From Chelatococcus caeni (GTDB taxonomy: Bacteria > Pseudomonadota > Alphaproteobacteria > Rhizobiales > Beijerinckiaceae): a stretch of DNA of 64,000 nt. Positions 34,105 to 45,066 of this stretch are shown one piece after another. The stretch is from assembly GCF_014196925.1 (NCBI RefSeq), contig NZ_JACIEN010000002.1:310001-374000 (forward strand), written 5' to 3'. The translations under genes and the position numbers were made by a program. Positions within the stretch are counted from its first letter, which is position 1, and the number at the start of each line of letters is the position of its first letter. Under the pieces are notes generated by a model. The model was not told the origin of the DNA and did no database searches. It saw nothing but the letters and a program-made list of their open reading frames with translations.

Positions 34105-34126
34105 CCTGCGCGCCGGTCAGCGCAGG
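34105..34126. terminator. Weak hairpin between convergent genes
   Basis: CCTGCGC (34105-34111) pairs with GCGCAGG (34120-34126), 8-base loop, between the alcohol dehydrogenase and tonB ends. It has no T-tract and overlaps the tonB stop. Confidence 0.3.
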
Positions 34127-35088
34127 GTGAAGTTGATCGGCACGCGCACGTTGAGCGTCGCCTGCCGCATCATGGCCGGCGGCGGGGAGGGCACGGGGCT
34201 CGCGTTCCTGGCGCCGTCGATGATGGCCGCGTCGAGGATGGGCGAGCCGCTGCTCGCCGCGATGCGCACGCCGAGCACGTTGCCCGCCGCGTCGAGCCGC
34301 AGCAGCACCTGGGCGGAGCCGGTCACGGTGCCGGCGCGGGCGCGGTCGGGATAGCGCATGTGACGGCGCAGGTGCGCCACGACCTTGCCGGCCCATTCCA
34401 TCTTCGTCTGGCCCGACACGGGGGCCGAGCCTTCGCGGGGCGCGGCCGGCGCGGCGGCCTCGTTCTCCTGCGGCGCCAGGCTGCCGCGCGTGCGCCGCTG
34501 CTGCGGCGGCGGGGGGCGGCGCTCGACCCTGGGCTGGACGGCCGCGGTCTTCGCTTGCTCGGGCGGGGTCAGCTCCGGAGGGCGCTGCGGCGGCGTGGGG
34601 GCCGGCAGCGTCACCTGCGGCGTCGGCACATCGGGCGGTGGCGGCACATCGAGCGTCGCAACCTCGGCTGGCGTCACCAGCTCGGCGAAATCGGGCGTCG
34701 GCGCCTGCTCCGGCAGCTCGACGACGGGATCGGGCAGGGGCTCCGGCGGCGGCTGCTCGGCCGGTTCTTCCGGCCGGGGCTCTTCCGGCACAGGCTCGGG
34801 CTCGGGCGGCTCCGGCTGCTCCTCCTCGGTCTCCGTCGGCTGCGTGTCGGCTTCCTCGCCTGGCGTCGTGTCCTCGGTGCTCGCCTCGCTCGGCGGGGCG
34901 GCGGCCAGCGGCGCAAGGTCGACCATCACGGCCGCCGGCGGCTCGCCGGGATCCTGGAACGGCATGGCCGAGCGCAGCAGGCCGATGGCGACGAGGCCGT
35001 GCACGGCCAGCACCACGGTGCCGGCAAGCGTCCAGCGCAACGCCAGCCGGCCCGGATGTTCCGCAGCGGTGAAGCCGGGGTGGCGCAT
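34117..35088 (-). CDS. tonB: TonB energy transducer
   Basis: 323 residues. A single N-terminal membrane anchor (LRWTLAGTVVLAVHGLVAIG) is followed by a long Pro/Glu-rich periplasmic spacer (about residues 55-200) and a C-terminal TonB domain: MEWAGKVVAHLRRHMRYPDR, then SAQVLLRLDAAGNVLGVRI and LNVRVPINFTLR. It carries proton-motive energy from ExbBD to outer-membrane receptors. Third gene of exbB-exbD-tonB, only 3 bp after exbD. Confidence 0.93.
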   Translation of the reverse strand: MRHPGFTAAEHPGRLALRWTLAGTVVLAVHGLVAIGLLRSAMPFQDPGEPPAAVMVDLAPLAAAPPSEASTEDTTPGEEADTQPTETEEEQPEPPEPEPVPEEPRPEEPAEQPPPEPLPDPVVELPEQAPTPDFAELVTPAEVATLDVPPPPDVPTPQVTLPAPTPPQRPPELTPPEQAKTAAVQPRVERRPPPPQQRRTRGSLAPQENEAAAPAAPREGSAPVSGQTKMEWAGKVVAHLRRHMRYPDRARAGTVTGSAQVLLRLDAAGNVLGVRIAASSGSPILDAAIIDGARNASPVPSPPPAMMRQATLNVRVPINFTLR

Positions 35089-35091
35089 CCG

Positions 35092-35535
35092 TCAGGGGCT
35101 CGCCGTGGGCGCCGCGGCGGCCGCCTGCTCCAGCCCGACGAGCGCCACCTTGAGATAGCCGGCGGCGCGCAGCGCGTTCATCACCTGCATGACGTCGCCG
35201 TAGGCGACGGCCTGGTCGGCGCGCAGGAAGATGCGCTCCTCGCGGTTGCGGTCCGTCGCCCCATCGAGCGCGGCGGCGAGGCCCTCGCGCGTCACCGTCT
35301 CCTCGCCGAGGGTGAGGCCGAGGTCCGCTTTGATGGTGAGATAGAGCGGCCGGTCGGGGCGCGGCTGCTGGGCGGCGTTCGACACCGGCAGGTCCACCGG
35401 CACGTCGACGGTGGCGAGCGGCGCCGCCACCATGAAGATGATGAGCAGGACGAGGATGACGTCGATGAACGGCGTGACGTTGATCTCGTGCGTCTCGGCG
35501 AGATCGTCATCCCCGTGGTTGAGCTGGACGGCCAT
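35092..35535 (-). CDS. exbD: ExbD biopolymer transport protein
   Basis: 147 residues. One transmembrane helix with the essential Asp (HEINVTPFIDVILVLLIIFM) and a periplasmic domain ending LRAAGYLKVALVGLEQ. Partner of ExbB in the proton-driven motor. 12 bp after exbB and 3 bp before tonB, so one operon. Confidence 0.95.
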   Translation of the reverse strand: MAVQLNHGDDDLAETHEINVTPFIDVILVLLIIFMVAAPLATVDVPVDLPVSNAAQQPRPDRPLYLTIKADLGLTLGEETVTREGLAAALDGATDRNREERIFLRADQAVAYGDVMQVMNALRAAGYLKVALVGLEQAAAAAPTASP

Positions 35536-35547
35536 GGTGATGCCTGT

Positions 35548-36660
35548 TCATTCCGCCGCGGCGGGCAGGCCGGAGACGGCGCGCAGGTTCGTGCGCCGTC
35601 CCTGGGCGGCAAGGTCGCGACGGTCGAGATCACGCGAGAGGAGGCGCATCACCTCGCTGCCGGCATCGGCGAGGAGGGCCTTGTAGCCGCCGATGGACCG
35701 CGTGAAGGCGTTGTAGATGATGACGGCCGGGATGGCGGCGACGAGGCCGATGGCCGTGGCGAGCAGCGCCTCGGCGATGCCTGGCGCCACCACGGCGAGA
35801 TTGGTCGTCTGCGCCTGCGAGATGCCGATGAAGGAATTCATGATGCCCCAGACGGTGCCGAAGAGGCCGACGAAGGGGGCGGTAGCGCCGATGGTGGCGA
35901 GGAGGCCGGTGCCGCGCGTCATGCGCCGGGCCGCATTGGCCTCGATGCGGGCGATGGAGATGGCGACGCGCTCCTTGATGCCGTCGGCCGGCATGGCGCC
36001 GGAGCGCTCCACCTCGCCCTGCGCCGCCCGCGGCAGGTTCGCCGCCGGGCTGCGCGCGGCGACGCGGTCGCGGTCGAAGACCGCCTCCAGGGCGTCGTCC
36101 AGCGTCGCGGCCCGGGCGAGCGCGGCATTGACCCGCCGGGCGGCGCGCCGGGCGGCCGCCAGTTCGAGCGTCTTGGCGAGCCACACGGTCCAGGTGACGA
36201 CCGAGGCGAAGGCAAGGCCGATCATGACCGCTTTGACGACCCAGTCGGCCGCCATGAACATGCCCCAGGGCGACAGGTCGTGCGGCAAGAGGGCCGTCGC
36301 CCCCATGGTCGTGGCCTCGTTCACAGCAGTACTCGCCCCGGCGGGGGGGATCGCCGGGGGCGTTGCCGCAGGTTCCGCTCCTTCGGTCGCGGCAGGCTGA
36401 TCCGCCGCCGGCCCGGCCTGCGGCGCAGCCTCGGTGGGGGGAGCCGCTTCCGCACGAGGGGCAGTCGCCTGCGGCGCGGTTTCCTGTTGCGCGGGGGCAG
36501 CAGCGCCGGGCTGCGTCGCTTCCTGCTGCGCCTCGGCGGCTGCGATCGAGAGCGCGCCGAAAACAAAAACGATGGCGAGGCGACGCATCGCGGCGCCGGC
36601 CGTGTGCGAGGCGATCCATCGGCGTGCCTCGCGCCCAGCATGCGGCTGAGTTGCTGTCAT
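35548..36660 (-). CDS. exbB: ExbB (type 2, with N-terminal extension)
   Basis: 370 residues from the ATG at 36660, which has GAGG upstream; an inner ATG at 36588 opens directly on a signal sequence ([20 protein letters not shown]). A long Ala/Pro/Gln-rich periplasmic extension (to about residue 130) is typical for alphaproteobacterial ExbB. Three transmembrane helices follow, with [20 protein letters not shown] and [20 protein letters not shown] as the MotA/TolQ/ExbB core. It forms the inner-membrane proton channel with ExbD. Confidence 0.93.
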   Translation of the reverse strand: MTATQPHAGREARRWIASHTAGAAMRRLAIVFVFGALSIAAAEAQQEATQPGAAAPAQQETAPQATAPRAEAAPPTEAAPQAGPAADQPAATEGAEPAATPPAIPPAGASTAVNEATTMGATALLPHDLSPWGMFMAADWVVKAVMIGLAFASVVTWTVWLAKTLELAAARRAARRVNAALARAATLDDALEAVFDRDRVAARSPAANLPRAAQGEVERSGAMPADGIKERVAISIARIEANAARRMTRGTGLLATIGATAPFVGLFGTVWGIMNSFIGISQAQTTNLAVVAPGIAEALLATAIGLVAAIPAVIIYNAFTRSIGGYKALLADAGSEVMRLLSRDLDRRDLAAQGRRTNLRAVSGLPAAAE

Positions 36661-36981
36661 GTCCGGCCTCGTTCGCTGTCGGTCTGTTTTCGCCTGCCGC
36701 GGTCGCCAGGGGACAGGCATGCATATGTGCTTTGCTGCAATAGACAGACGGTAGATGGCAAGTAAAAATCGAAAAATCTAAATTAAAATAATTCCAAAGA
36801 AGGAGAGAGCGAGATGAATTACGGAGGACTTCTTATTGCCAAGCGCCGTTTTGCAGCAAGCGGCTTCACCTCGGCGCTGAATGCGTCGCTGCTATGCGCA
36901 AAGTGAAAAGCGCGGCGAAAAACGGTGCGCGGGGGCGGCGACTGCCCTATTGAGAAGATCAACGAAAAGGAGCGAAACCAC
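36661..36981. promoter_or_regulatory. Divergent promoter region of exbB and the SMP-30 gene
   Basis: 321 bp, with a notably AT-rich tract at 36,755-36,800 in otherwise GC-rich DNA, the likely promoter zone. TonB systems are usually iron-regulated; I looked for Irr- or RirA-like boxes and saw no clear match. Confidence 0.4.
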
Positions 36982-37878
36982 ATGAGCGAGGGTTCACCCT
37001 TCACCTGCGTGCTCGACGCACGCGCCCGCCTCGGCGAAAGCCCGGTCTGGTCCGTGGCGGAGCAGGCTCTCTACTGGGTGGACATCAAGGGCCGGGCCCT
37101 GCATCGCTTCGACCCCGCGACGGGCGTGGACGAGGCCATGGCGATGCCCGAGGACATCGGTTCGGTGGTGCTCGTCGAGGGCGGCGGCTTCATCGCGGCG
37201 CTGCGCACGGGGCTCTTCTTCGTCGAGGCGGACGGGACGGTGCGCGAGTGCCTCGCCGCCAATCCCGAGGACCATGCCGTGAGCCGCTTCAACGACGGGC
37301 GCACGGACCCTGCGGGGCGTTTCCTCGTCGGCACCATCGACGAGCCCAAGGCCGGCGGCAAGGCGCATCTCTACCGCTTCGACGAGGGCGGCCTCGTGCC
37401 CCTCGTCGGCGGCCTGCTCACCTCGAACGGCCTCGCCTTCAGCCCCGACGGAACCTGGCTCTATCATTCCGACACGCCCGCCTTCACCGTCTATCGCCAG
37501 CGCTACGACATCGAGACCGGGGAATTCGCCGACCGCGAGGAATGGGTGCGCCTGACGCCGACGGAGGCCGACCGGGGCCGGCCCGACGGCGCGGCGGTGG
37601 ACATCGAGGGGTGCTACTGGACGGCCCTCTTCGAGGGCGGTCGCATCCAGCGCTATTCGCCGCAGGGCGAGCTCCTCGCCGAATATCCGGTGCCCGCCCA
37701 GTGCCCGACCATGATCGCCTTCGGCGGGGCGGACCTGCAGACGATCTTCGTCACCTCGGCGCGGGACGGGCGGCCGGAGGAGGAACTCGCGCGCCTGCCG
37801 CAGTCCGGCGGCATCTTCTCCATGCGCGTGCCGGTGCCCGGCCTGCCGGAGCCGCTGTTCCGCCGGCCGGTGCGCTGA
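36982..37878 (+). CDS. SMP-30/gluconolactonase family lactonase
   Basis: 298 residues, started by AAGGAG ahead of the ATG at 36982. Six-bladed propeller signatures: RLGESPVWSVAEQALYWVDI (metal Glu), SRFNDGRTDPAGRFLVGTID (Asn and Asp) and LLTSNGLAFSPDGTWLYHSD. The divalent-metal hydrolases of this family open sugar lactones such as gluconolactone or arabinonolactone. No sugar dehydrogenase is adjacent, so the lactone is unknown. Confidence 0.92.
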   Translation: MSEGSPFTCVLDARARLGESPVWSVAEQALYWVDIKGRALHRFDPATGVDEAMAMPEDIGSVVLVEGGGFIAALRTGLFFVEADGTVRECLAANPEDHAVSRFNDGRTDPAGRFLVGTIDEPKAGGKAHLYRFDEGGLVPLVGGLLTSNGLAFSPDGTWLYHSDTPAFTVYRQRYDIETGEFADREEWVRLTPTEADRGRPDGAAVDIEGCYWTALFEGGRIQRYSPQGELLAEYPVPAQCPTMIAFGGADLQTIFVTSARDGRPEEELARLPQSGGIFSMRVPVPGLPEPLFRRPVR

Positions 37879-37886
37879 GCGCGATG

Positions 37887-37919
37887 CGCGGCTGGCGCAT
37901 GATACGCGGCTGGCGCATG
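37887..37919 (+). repeat. 15-bp tandem repeat
   Basis: CGCGGCTGGCGCATG occurs at 37887-37901 and 37905-37919 (period 18) just after the lactonase stop. Possibly a slippage product; no function seen. Confidence 0.6.
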
Positions 37920-37996
37920 GGCGTTGCCCGCCTTCCGCCGTTCCCGGCGGCGGCGGGCAGCGCTAGAGAGGGCCGATTGCAGCCGGTGCCCCGTTC

Positions 37997-39085
37997 ATGA
38001 CCGCCTCCACCTCCGGATCGACCGCCGAAGCTTCGTCGCGCCCCGCGCGCGGGCGCCTGAACGGGCGCATGGGCGGCCTCGCCGATGTCTTGCCGGGGAT
38101 CCTGCTCGCGGCGGCGGTCGCCGTCGTCGCGACGCTGCTCGAGCCCATCGCGGCGCGCCTTGCCGCCGCCCTCTTCGGCGCCACGGCCGGGCTGCCGGCG
38201 ATGGTGCTGGCGCTCGTCGTCGGCATCCTGCTCAATCCTGTGGCGCAGCGGTCGGTCTTCAGGCCGGGCCTCACCTTCTGCGTCAAGAAGGTGCTGCGCT
38301 GGGCCGTCGCCCTGCTCGGCCTGAAGATCGCCGTCGGCGACGTCCTCGGCCTCGGCTGGCAGGTCATGGTTGTGGTCGTCGCCGGCATGGCGGCGACGCT
38401 CGTCTCGGGCGTGTGGCTGGCGCGTCTCTTCGGCCGCAGCGACGCCTATGGCGCGCTCGTCGGCAGCGCCACGGCCGTCTGCGGCGCCTCGGCGGCCCTC
38501 GCCACGGTCAGCGTGCTGCCCGACTACAAGGAAAGGGAAGCCGACGTCGCCTTCGTCGTCGTGGCGGTGAACGCCCTGGCGACGCTCGCCATGCTGCTCT
38601 ACCCGCCGCTCGCGGCCTTCCTCGGTTTCGACGACCGCATGACCGGCGCCCTCCTCGGGGCGGCGATCCACGATGTCGCCCAGGTCGCCGGCGCGGGCTA
38701 TGCGGTGTCGGAGGCGGCGGGCAATACGGCGGTGGTGGTCAAGCTCTTCCGCGTCTTCCTGCTGCTGCCGGTCGTCCTCGCCGTCGCCTTCTATTTCGCG
38801 AGCCAGGGCGGCAGCACGGCGCGGGCGCGCGTGCCCGTGCCGGTCTTCGCGCTCGTCTTCCTGGCGCTCGTCCTCGTCAACAGCTACGGCCTGCTGCCCG
38901 GCCCGGTCACGGCGGTGCTCAACGAGGCCTCGCGCGCCGGGCTGCTGCTTGCCATCGCCGCGCTCGGCCTCGGCACGTCGCCGCGGGCGCTGGCGAGCCT
39001 CGGCTGGCGACATGTCGTCATCGTCACCGGCGTGACGCTCGTCATCCTCGCCGTCTCGGTCGCGGGGCTCGCGCTTCTCGGCTGA
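37997..39085 (+). CDS. YeiH-family (UPF0324) putative sulfate exporter
   Basis: 362 residues with about ten transmembrane helices. Typical family motifs: ALVVGILLNPVAQRSVFRPG, LGLKIAVGDVLGLGW, then GSATAVCGASAALATVSVLP and GAAIHDVAQVAGAGYAVSEA. Family members are inner-membrane transporters, some linked to sulfate or taurine metabolism; the substrate is unproven. The first 25 residues are a Ser/Arg-rich cytoplasmic tail. Convergent with the AmpG-like gene, 6 bp apart. Confidence 0.88.
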   Translation: MTASTSGSTAEASSRPARGRLNGRMGGLADVLPGILLAAAVAVVATLLEPIAARLAAALFGATAGLPAMVLALVVGILLNPVAQRSVFRPGLTFCVKKVLRWAVALLGLKIAVGDVLGLGWQVMVVVVAGMAATLVSGVWLARLFGRSDAYGALVGSATAVCGASAALATVSVLPDYKEREADVAFVVVAVNALATLAMLLYPPLAAFLGFDDRMTGALLGAAIHDVAQVAGAGYAVSEAAGNTAVVVKLFRVFLLLPVVLAVAFYFASQGGSTARARVPVPVFALVFLALVLVNSYGLLPGPVTAVLNEASRAGLLLAIAALGLGTSPRALASLGWRHVVIVTGVTLVILAVSVAGLALLG

Positions 39086-39091
39086 CGCGCC

Positions 39092-40441
39092 TCAGCCGCG
39101 CGCCGCGGGTGTGGGGGCCGGGGCACCGGACGGCACGGCGGTCGCCTCCTCGTCCTCCTTCTCCTCCGCCATGCTGCCCCTGAGGGCGATGCACAGCAGC
39201 GTCGTCGGGATGCCGATGGCGGCGGTGAGGATGAAGAAGGTCGGGTAGCCGAAGCTGTCCACCATGTAGCCGGAGAGGCCGCCGACGACCTTGCCGGGCA
39301 GGGCGTAGAGCGAGCTCAGCAGCGCATATTGGGTCGCGGCGAAGGCGGGCGAGGTCAGGCTCGACATGTAGGCGATCAGCGCCGTTCCGGCAAAGCCGCC
39401 GGCGAAGTTGTCGAGGCTGATGCTGAGCATCAGGAGATTGAGGTTGTGCCCCTCGAGCGCCAGCCAGGCGAACATCAGGTTCGAGGCAGCGGCGCTGACG
39501 GCGCCGATGAGCAGGGTGGTCCACAGGCCGAGGCGGGTCGCCGCGATGCCGCCGGCAAAGGCGCCGAGGATGCCGATCCACACGCCGTAGAGCTTGGAGA
39601 CGCTGGCGATCTCGGACTTGGAGAAGCCGAGGTCGATGTAGAGCGGGTTGGCCATCACGCCGGCGACGAAATCCGGCAGGCGGAAGAGCGCGACGAGGAC
39701 GAGGATGGCGACGATCATCGGGCCCTTGCGGCGAGCAAGGTCGGCGAAGGGCTCGACCACCATCTCCTGGGCGCGCGCCAGGAAGGAGGTGCCCTTCGGC
39801 GCGGCGCGCTCGCGGCCGATGTCGAGATTGGGGGCGAGGAGGCTCGCGCCGACGCCAACGGCCATGACCGCGGCCATGGCGAGGTAGGCGCTGCGCCAGT
39901 CGACGAAATCGGCGATGTAGAGCGCGCCCGCGCCGGCGCAGATGAGGGCGAGCCGATAACCGAGCTGGTACGCGGCCGACATCATGCCCTGCCGCTCGGT
40001 GGGGGCGGCGTCGATGCGCCAGCCGTCGATGACGACGTCCTGCGTGGCCGAGAAGAAGGCGACGACGAGCGCGCAGACGACGGTGAAGCCGAGGCTCGTT
40101 CCCGGATCGCTCATGGCGATGCCGACGAGGCCGAGCGCGATGCCGCCCTGGGCCGTCAGCATCCAGGCCCGGCGCCGGCCGACGAGGCCCGACAGCACCG
40201 GCACGTCGAGCCGGTCGATCACCGGTGCCCAGACGAACTTGAAGCTGTAGGCGAGGGCGACGTAGCTCAGGAGGCCGATGTCGGTGCGCGAGATGCCCGC
40301 CTCGCGCAGCCAGGCCGACAGGGTGCTGAAGACGAGGAGGAAGGGCAGGCCGGCGCTGAAGCCGAGCGCCAGCATGATGGCGAGGCGCCCGTCCGAGAGG
40401 AGGGCGGCGAGGCTGAGGCGGGGGCGCTCGGTCTTCGTCAC
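39092..40441 (-). CDS. AmpG-type MFS transporter
   Basis: 449 residues with twelve predicted transmembrane helices. The start LSDGRLAIMLALGFSAGLPFLLVFSTLSAWLREAGI, here quoted by position 14-49 in essence, and WAPVIDRLDVP with RRAWMLTAQ match AmpG muropeptide permeases. AmpG imports anhydromuropeptides from cell-wall turnover, linking to beta-lactamase induction. No ampC or ampR is near, so the transport specificity is by family. Confidence 0.82.
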   Translation of the reverse strand: MTKTERPRLSLAALLSDGRLAIMLALGFSAGLPFLLVFSTLSAWLREAGISRTDIGLLSYVALAYSFKFVWAPVIDRLDVPVLSGLVGRRRAWMLTAQGGIALGLVGIAMSDPGTSLGFTVVCALVVAFFSATQDVVIDGWRIDAAPTERQGMMSAAYQLGYRLALICAGAGALYIADFVDWRSAYLAMAAVMAVGVGASLLAPNLDIGRERAAPKGTSFLARAQEMVVEPFADLARRKGPMIVAILVLVALFRLPDFVAGVMANPLYIDLGFSKSEIASVSKLYGVWIGILGAFAGGIAATRLGLWTTLLIGAVSAAASNLMFAWLALEGHNLNLLMLSISLDNFAGGFAGTALIAYMSSLTSPAFAATQYALLSSLYALPGKVVGGLSGYMVDSFGYPTFFILTAAIGIPTTLLCIALRGSMAEEKEDEEATAVPSGAPAPTPAARG

Positions 40442-40558
40442 GGCATCATTCCGGTGTCTCGTCGCTCGCTGTCCGCCGGACAGCGGCGACCGCCGGCCAC
40501 GGCCAGCATAGCAGCAATGATGGCGAGGGTGCGCCCGATCCCGTTGACTTTCCGTTAA

Positions 40559-42112
40559 CTATGCGGCGCCGGCGGCTGAGGTTTCTTCGGGGCCGGCCTC
40601 CACGCTCGTCTCGCTGCCAAAGGCTGCATCGGGCCCGTTCGGATCGCCGGGGGCCGTCTCCCAGCCGAGATCGGGAAAGGCCATGACGCGGTTGTTGCGG
40701 AAGTCGTTGCGGCAGACGATGACGCCGCGCTCCTCCATATAGGCGATGAGGCGGCGCGCCCGGCCGGCCGAATGCGTGCCGTAGGCGCGGGCGACCGCGG
40801 CGTCCGAGGGGCAGGGGGCGCCGTCGTGCGCGGCGCGGGCGAGCATCAGGAAGACGCCGTGCATGTCCTCCGGCAAGGTCGCCGCCAGCGAGACCGCCGC
40901 ATGCCAGGGACCTTCCTCGGCGGCGCTCTGCGCGTCGATGCCGGCGCGCGCCATGGCGAGGCGGCGACGGAAGGCCGGCAGGTCCGGCGGTGCGCCCGGC
41001 ACCCGGCGGATGCGGCAGCGCACGAGGAAGTCCTGGTAGAGCACGGCGATGGAGCGGAAGGCCGAATCGGGGTCGGCGAGCACTTCCGCGAGCACGGCGT
41101 CGATCAGCGCGTCGCGTTCGGCGGGCGGCATCGGCGGCTCGGTCGGCTCGCTCGGTGCCGGCGGCTCGGGCCTTGCACGCACGAGCTGGGCGAGGATGTC
41201 GTTGGTCGAGGGCGGCGGCGGTGCGACGGGCCGGCGCGGCGGCGGGCGAATGGGCTCGGGCTCTGCGGGCGTGAAGATGAGCTCGTGCGCATCCTCGGGC
41301 GGCTGCTCGGGCAGGGGCAGGAGCCGCGGGCTGCCGCTGCGGGCGCTCGTCTCGACGGCGCCGATGGTCACCGGCAGCGGCCGGCGCGACAGGGCCGGAC
41401 CGAGGGCGACGAAGCGGCCGCGGTCGAGGTCGCGGAACATCTCGGCCTGGCGGCGTTCCATGCCGAGGAGGTCGGCGGCGCGCGCCATGTCGATGTCGAG
41501 GAAGGTGCGCCCCATGAGGAAGTTCGAGGCTTCCGCCGCCACGTTCTTGGCGAGCTTGGCGAGGCGCTGGGTGGCGATGACGCCGGCGAGGCCGCGCTTC
41601 CTGCCGCGGCACATCAGGTTGGTCATGGCGCCGAGCGAGACCTTGCGCGCCTCGTCCGACACCTCGCCGGCCGCCGCCGGGGCGAAGAGCTGCGCCTCGT
41701 CGACGATGACGAGCATCGGATACCAATAGTCGCGCTCGGCGTCGAAGAGGCCGCCGAGGAAGGCGGCGGCGCAGCGCATCTGCATCTCGGAGTCGAGGCC
41801 CTCGAGGTTGAGGACGACGGAGACGCGGTGCTGGCGCACGCGTGCGGCGATGCGGGTGAGGTCGTTCTCGCTGCGGCTCGCATCGACGACCACATGGCCG
41901 AAGCGGTCGGCCAGGGTGACGAAGTCGCCCTCGGGATCGATCACGGCCTGCTGCACCCACTGGGCGCTCTGCTCCAGCAGGCGGCGCAGGAGGTGCGACT
42001 TGCCGGAGCCGGAATTGCCCTGCACGAGCAGGCGCGTCGCGAGCAGCTCCTCGAGATCGAGCAGGGCGGATGTGCCCGCCTGCGTCACCCCCATGTCGAT
42101 CCCGACCTTCAT
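40559..42112 (-). CDS. HerA/DUF87-like ATPase
   Basis: 517 residues from the ATG at 42112 (MKVGIDMGVTQAGTSALLDL). Walker A GNSGSGKSHLLRRLL near residue 33, Walker B MLVIVDEAQLF near 136, and an Arg/Gln sensor segment GLAGVIATQRLAKLAKN. A Pro-rich linker (about residues 270-310) separates it from an alpha-helical C-domain with an HTH-like AVARAYGTHSAGRARRLIAY. Related to HerA DNA translocases, but no NurA or other defence partner is adjacent. Probably a cytoplasmic DNA-linked ATPase of unknown job. Confidence 0.8.
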   Translation of the reverse strand: MKVGIDMGVTQAGTSALLDLEELLATRLLVQGNSGSGKSHLLRRLLEQSAQWVQQAVIDPEGDFVTLADRFGHVVVDASRSENDLTRIAARVRQHRVSVVLNLEGLDSEMQMRCAAAFLGGLFDAERDYWYPMLVIVDEAQLFAPAAAGEVSDEARKVSLGAMTNLMCRGRKRGLAGVIATQRLAKLAKNVAAEASNFLMGRTFLDIDMARAADLLGMERRQAEMFRDLDRGRFVALGPALSRRPLPVTIGAVETSARSGSPRLLPLPEQPPEDAHELIFTPAEPEPIRPPPRRPVAPPPPSTNDILAQLVRARPEPPAPSEPTEPPMPPAERDALIDAVLAEVLADPDSAFRSIAVLYQDFLVRCRIRRVPGAPPDLPAFRRRLAMARAGIDAQSAAEEGPWHAAVSLAATLPEDMHGVFLMLARAAHDGAPCPSDAAVARAYGTHSAGRARRLIAYMEERGVIVCRNDFRNNRVMAFPDLGWETAPGDPNGPDAAFGSETSVEAGPEETSAAGAA

Positions 42113-42370
42113 CCCACTCCTCGTTTCGGCTCCCGGCCATCCGGCGACCGGTCCCGTGCGATTCGCACCCGCGAGCGCGCGGCCCATCAATAGCTGCCTG
42201 AGGCAAGGCGCGCCAAGACCGGCAGCGCCTGCCAAAGGGCCGAAGCTGGTGGGAGGCAGGCGCAACATGTCGTAATGAGACGCGATTCCTGTCGCGTTCG
42301 CGTCAAAGTCGTGGTGAACGATGATCGCCGTGGCCCGGCGGCGGTCGCAGGATGGCTCAGGGAAGGCGAC

Positions 42371-42940
42371 ATGACGGCACGTATCGAGGAAACGCATATC
42401 GTCTATGACGGCTGGACGACGGTGGAGGTCGCCACGATCCGTTTCGAGGACGGTTTCGTCATCCACCGCGAAGTGGAGAATCACGGCACGGCCGTGGCGG
42501 TGCTCGCCTTCGACCCGGAGCGCGGCGTGGCGCTGCTCACGAGCCAATGCCGCGCGCCCATCCTGCGTGAGGGCGGCGATAGGGTGCTCGAGGTGCCGGC
42601 CGGGCTCGAGGAGGGAGAGGAGCCCGCGGCCTGCGCCCGGCGCGAGGTGCTGGAGGAGACGGGCGTCCGGCTCGACCGGCTCGTCAATGTGGTGCGTGCC
42701 TGGACGATGCCGGGCCTCTCCACCGAGCGCTGCTCGCTCTTCCTCGCCGAATACCGCGAGGCCGACCGGGTCGAGGACGGCGGCGGGCTCGACGAGGACG
42801 GCGAGCGCATCACCGTCCACGAGCTGCCGCTCGCCACCCTCGCCGTGATGGCCGACGAGGGCAGGCTGACCGACCTCAAGACCTTCGCCCTCTTGCAGAC
42901 GCTGCGCCTGCGGCGGCCGGAGCTGTTCGCGCCCCGGTGA
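42371..42940 (+). CDS. NUDIX hydrolase (ADP-ribose pyrophosphatase type)
   Basis: 189 residues, with GGAAGG before the ATG. The Nudix box runs from Gly in PAGLEEGEEPAACARR through EVLEETGV, with all conserved Glu and Arg. The preceding VLEVPAGLEEGEE is typical of ADP-sugar pyrophosphatases (NudF-like). It probably hydrolyses ADP-ribose or a GDP-sugar in the cytoplasm. Confidence 0.88.
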   Translation: MTARIEETHIVYDGWTTVEVATIRFEDGFVIHREVENHGTAVAVLAFDPERGVALLTSQCRAPILREGGDRVLEVPAGLEEGEEPAACARREVLEETGVRLDRLVNVVRAWTMPGLSTERCSLFLAEYREADRVEDGGGLDEDGERITVHELPLATLAVMADEGRLTDLKTFALLQTLRLRRPELFAPR

Positions 42941-42962
42941 AGCGCCTCAGGCCGGTGACGCC

Positions 42963-44822
<1,860 letters not shown>

Positions 44823-44846
44823 GGCGTCCAGACTGAAATCGGTGGA

Positions 44847-44876
44847 GCTGCGGCTGGCAGGGTCGCGCGCCGCAGC
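44847..44876 (-). promoter_or_regulatory. Stem-loop between leader ORF and ABC exporter start
   Basis: GCTGCGGC (44847-44854) and GCCGCAGC (44869-44876) form an 8-bp stem with a 14-base loop, 25 bases upstream of the exporter start. It could gate translation in step with the leader ORF. Confidence 0.45.
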
Positions 44877-44902
44877 GGGAAGGGGTCTTGCTTGCCGCTT
44901 CC

Positions 44903-44935
44903 TCAGGCGGCGGGGATGAGCATGGCCAAGGGCAT
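44903..44935 (-). CDS. Ten-residue leader peptide upstream of first ABC exporter
   Basis: ATG at 44935 with AGGAGC six bases upstream; reads MPLAMLIPAA then stop. The first six residues match the second leader (MPFAML), and the Shine-Dalgarno spacing is identical. Its conserved sequence and its place ahead of an exporter fit a translation-attenuation leader. A TATAAC box lies about 75 bp upstream. Too short for ordinary gene finders; evidence is by comparison within the window. Confidence 0.6.
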   Translation of the reverse strand: MPLAMLIPAA

Positions 44936-45010
44936 ATGGTAGCTCCTGCGCTTCGTTGCACGCCCGCCGTTCGGCATGGCCGGAAGGCGGGTGGTTCATG
45001 GCGGAGCGGC

Positions 45011-45041
45011 GTTATAGGACCTCGACCAAGGTTGAGATCAA
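45011..45041 (-). promoter_or_regulatory. Possible promoter for leader 1 and ABC exporter
   Basis: Reading leftward, TTGATC (45041-45036), 19-bp spacer, TATAAC (45016-45011). The spacing is a little long; the -10 is good. It lies just behind the end of the second exporter gene. Confidence 0.4.
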
Positions 45042-45066
45042 GCCACCGCTCCGCAGGCTGGCGGCC

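Noticed and set aside
36661-36981. Iron-responsive (Irr/RirA) box in front of exbB
   Set aside because: The AT-rich tract does not contain a convincing match to the known motifs.
40559-42112. HerA-like ATPase as part of a defence system
   Set aside because: No SIR2, NurA, DUF4297 or other known partner lies beside it; neighbours are ordinary metabolic and transport genes.
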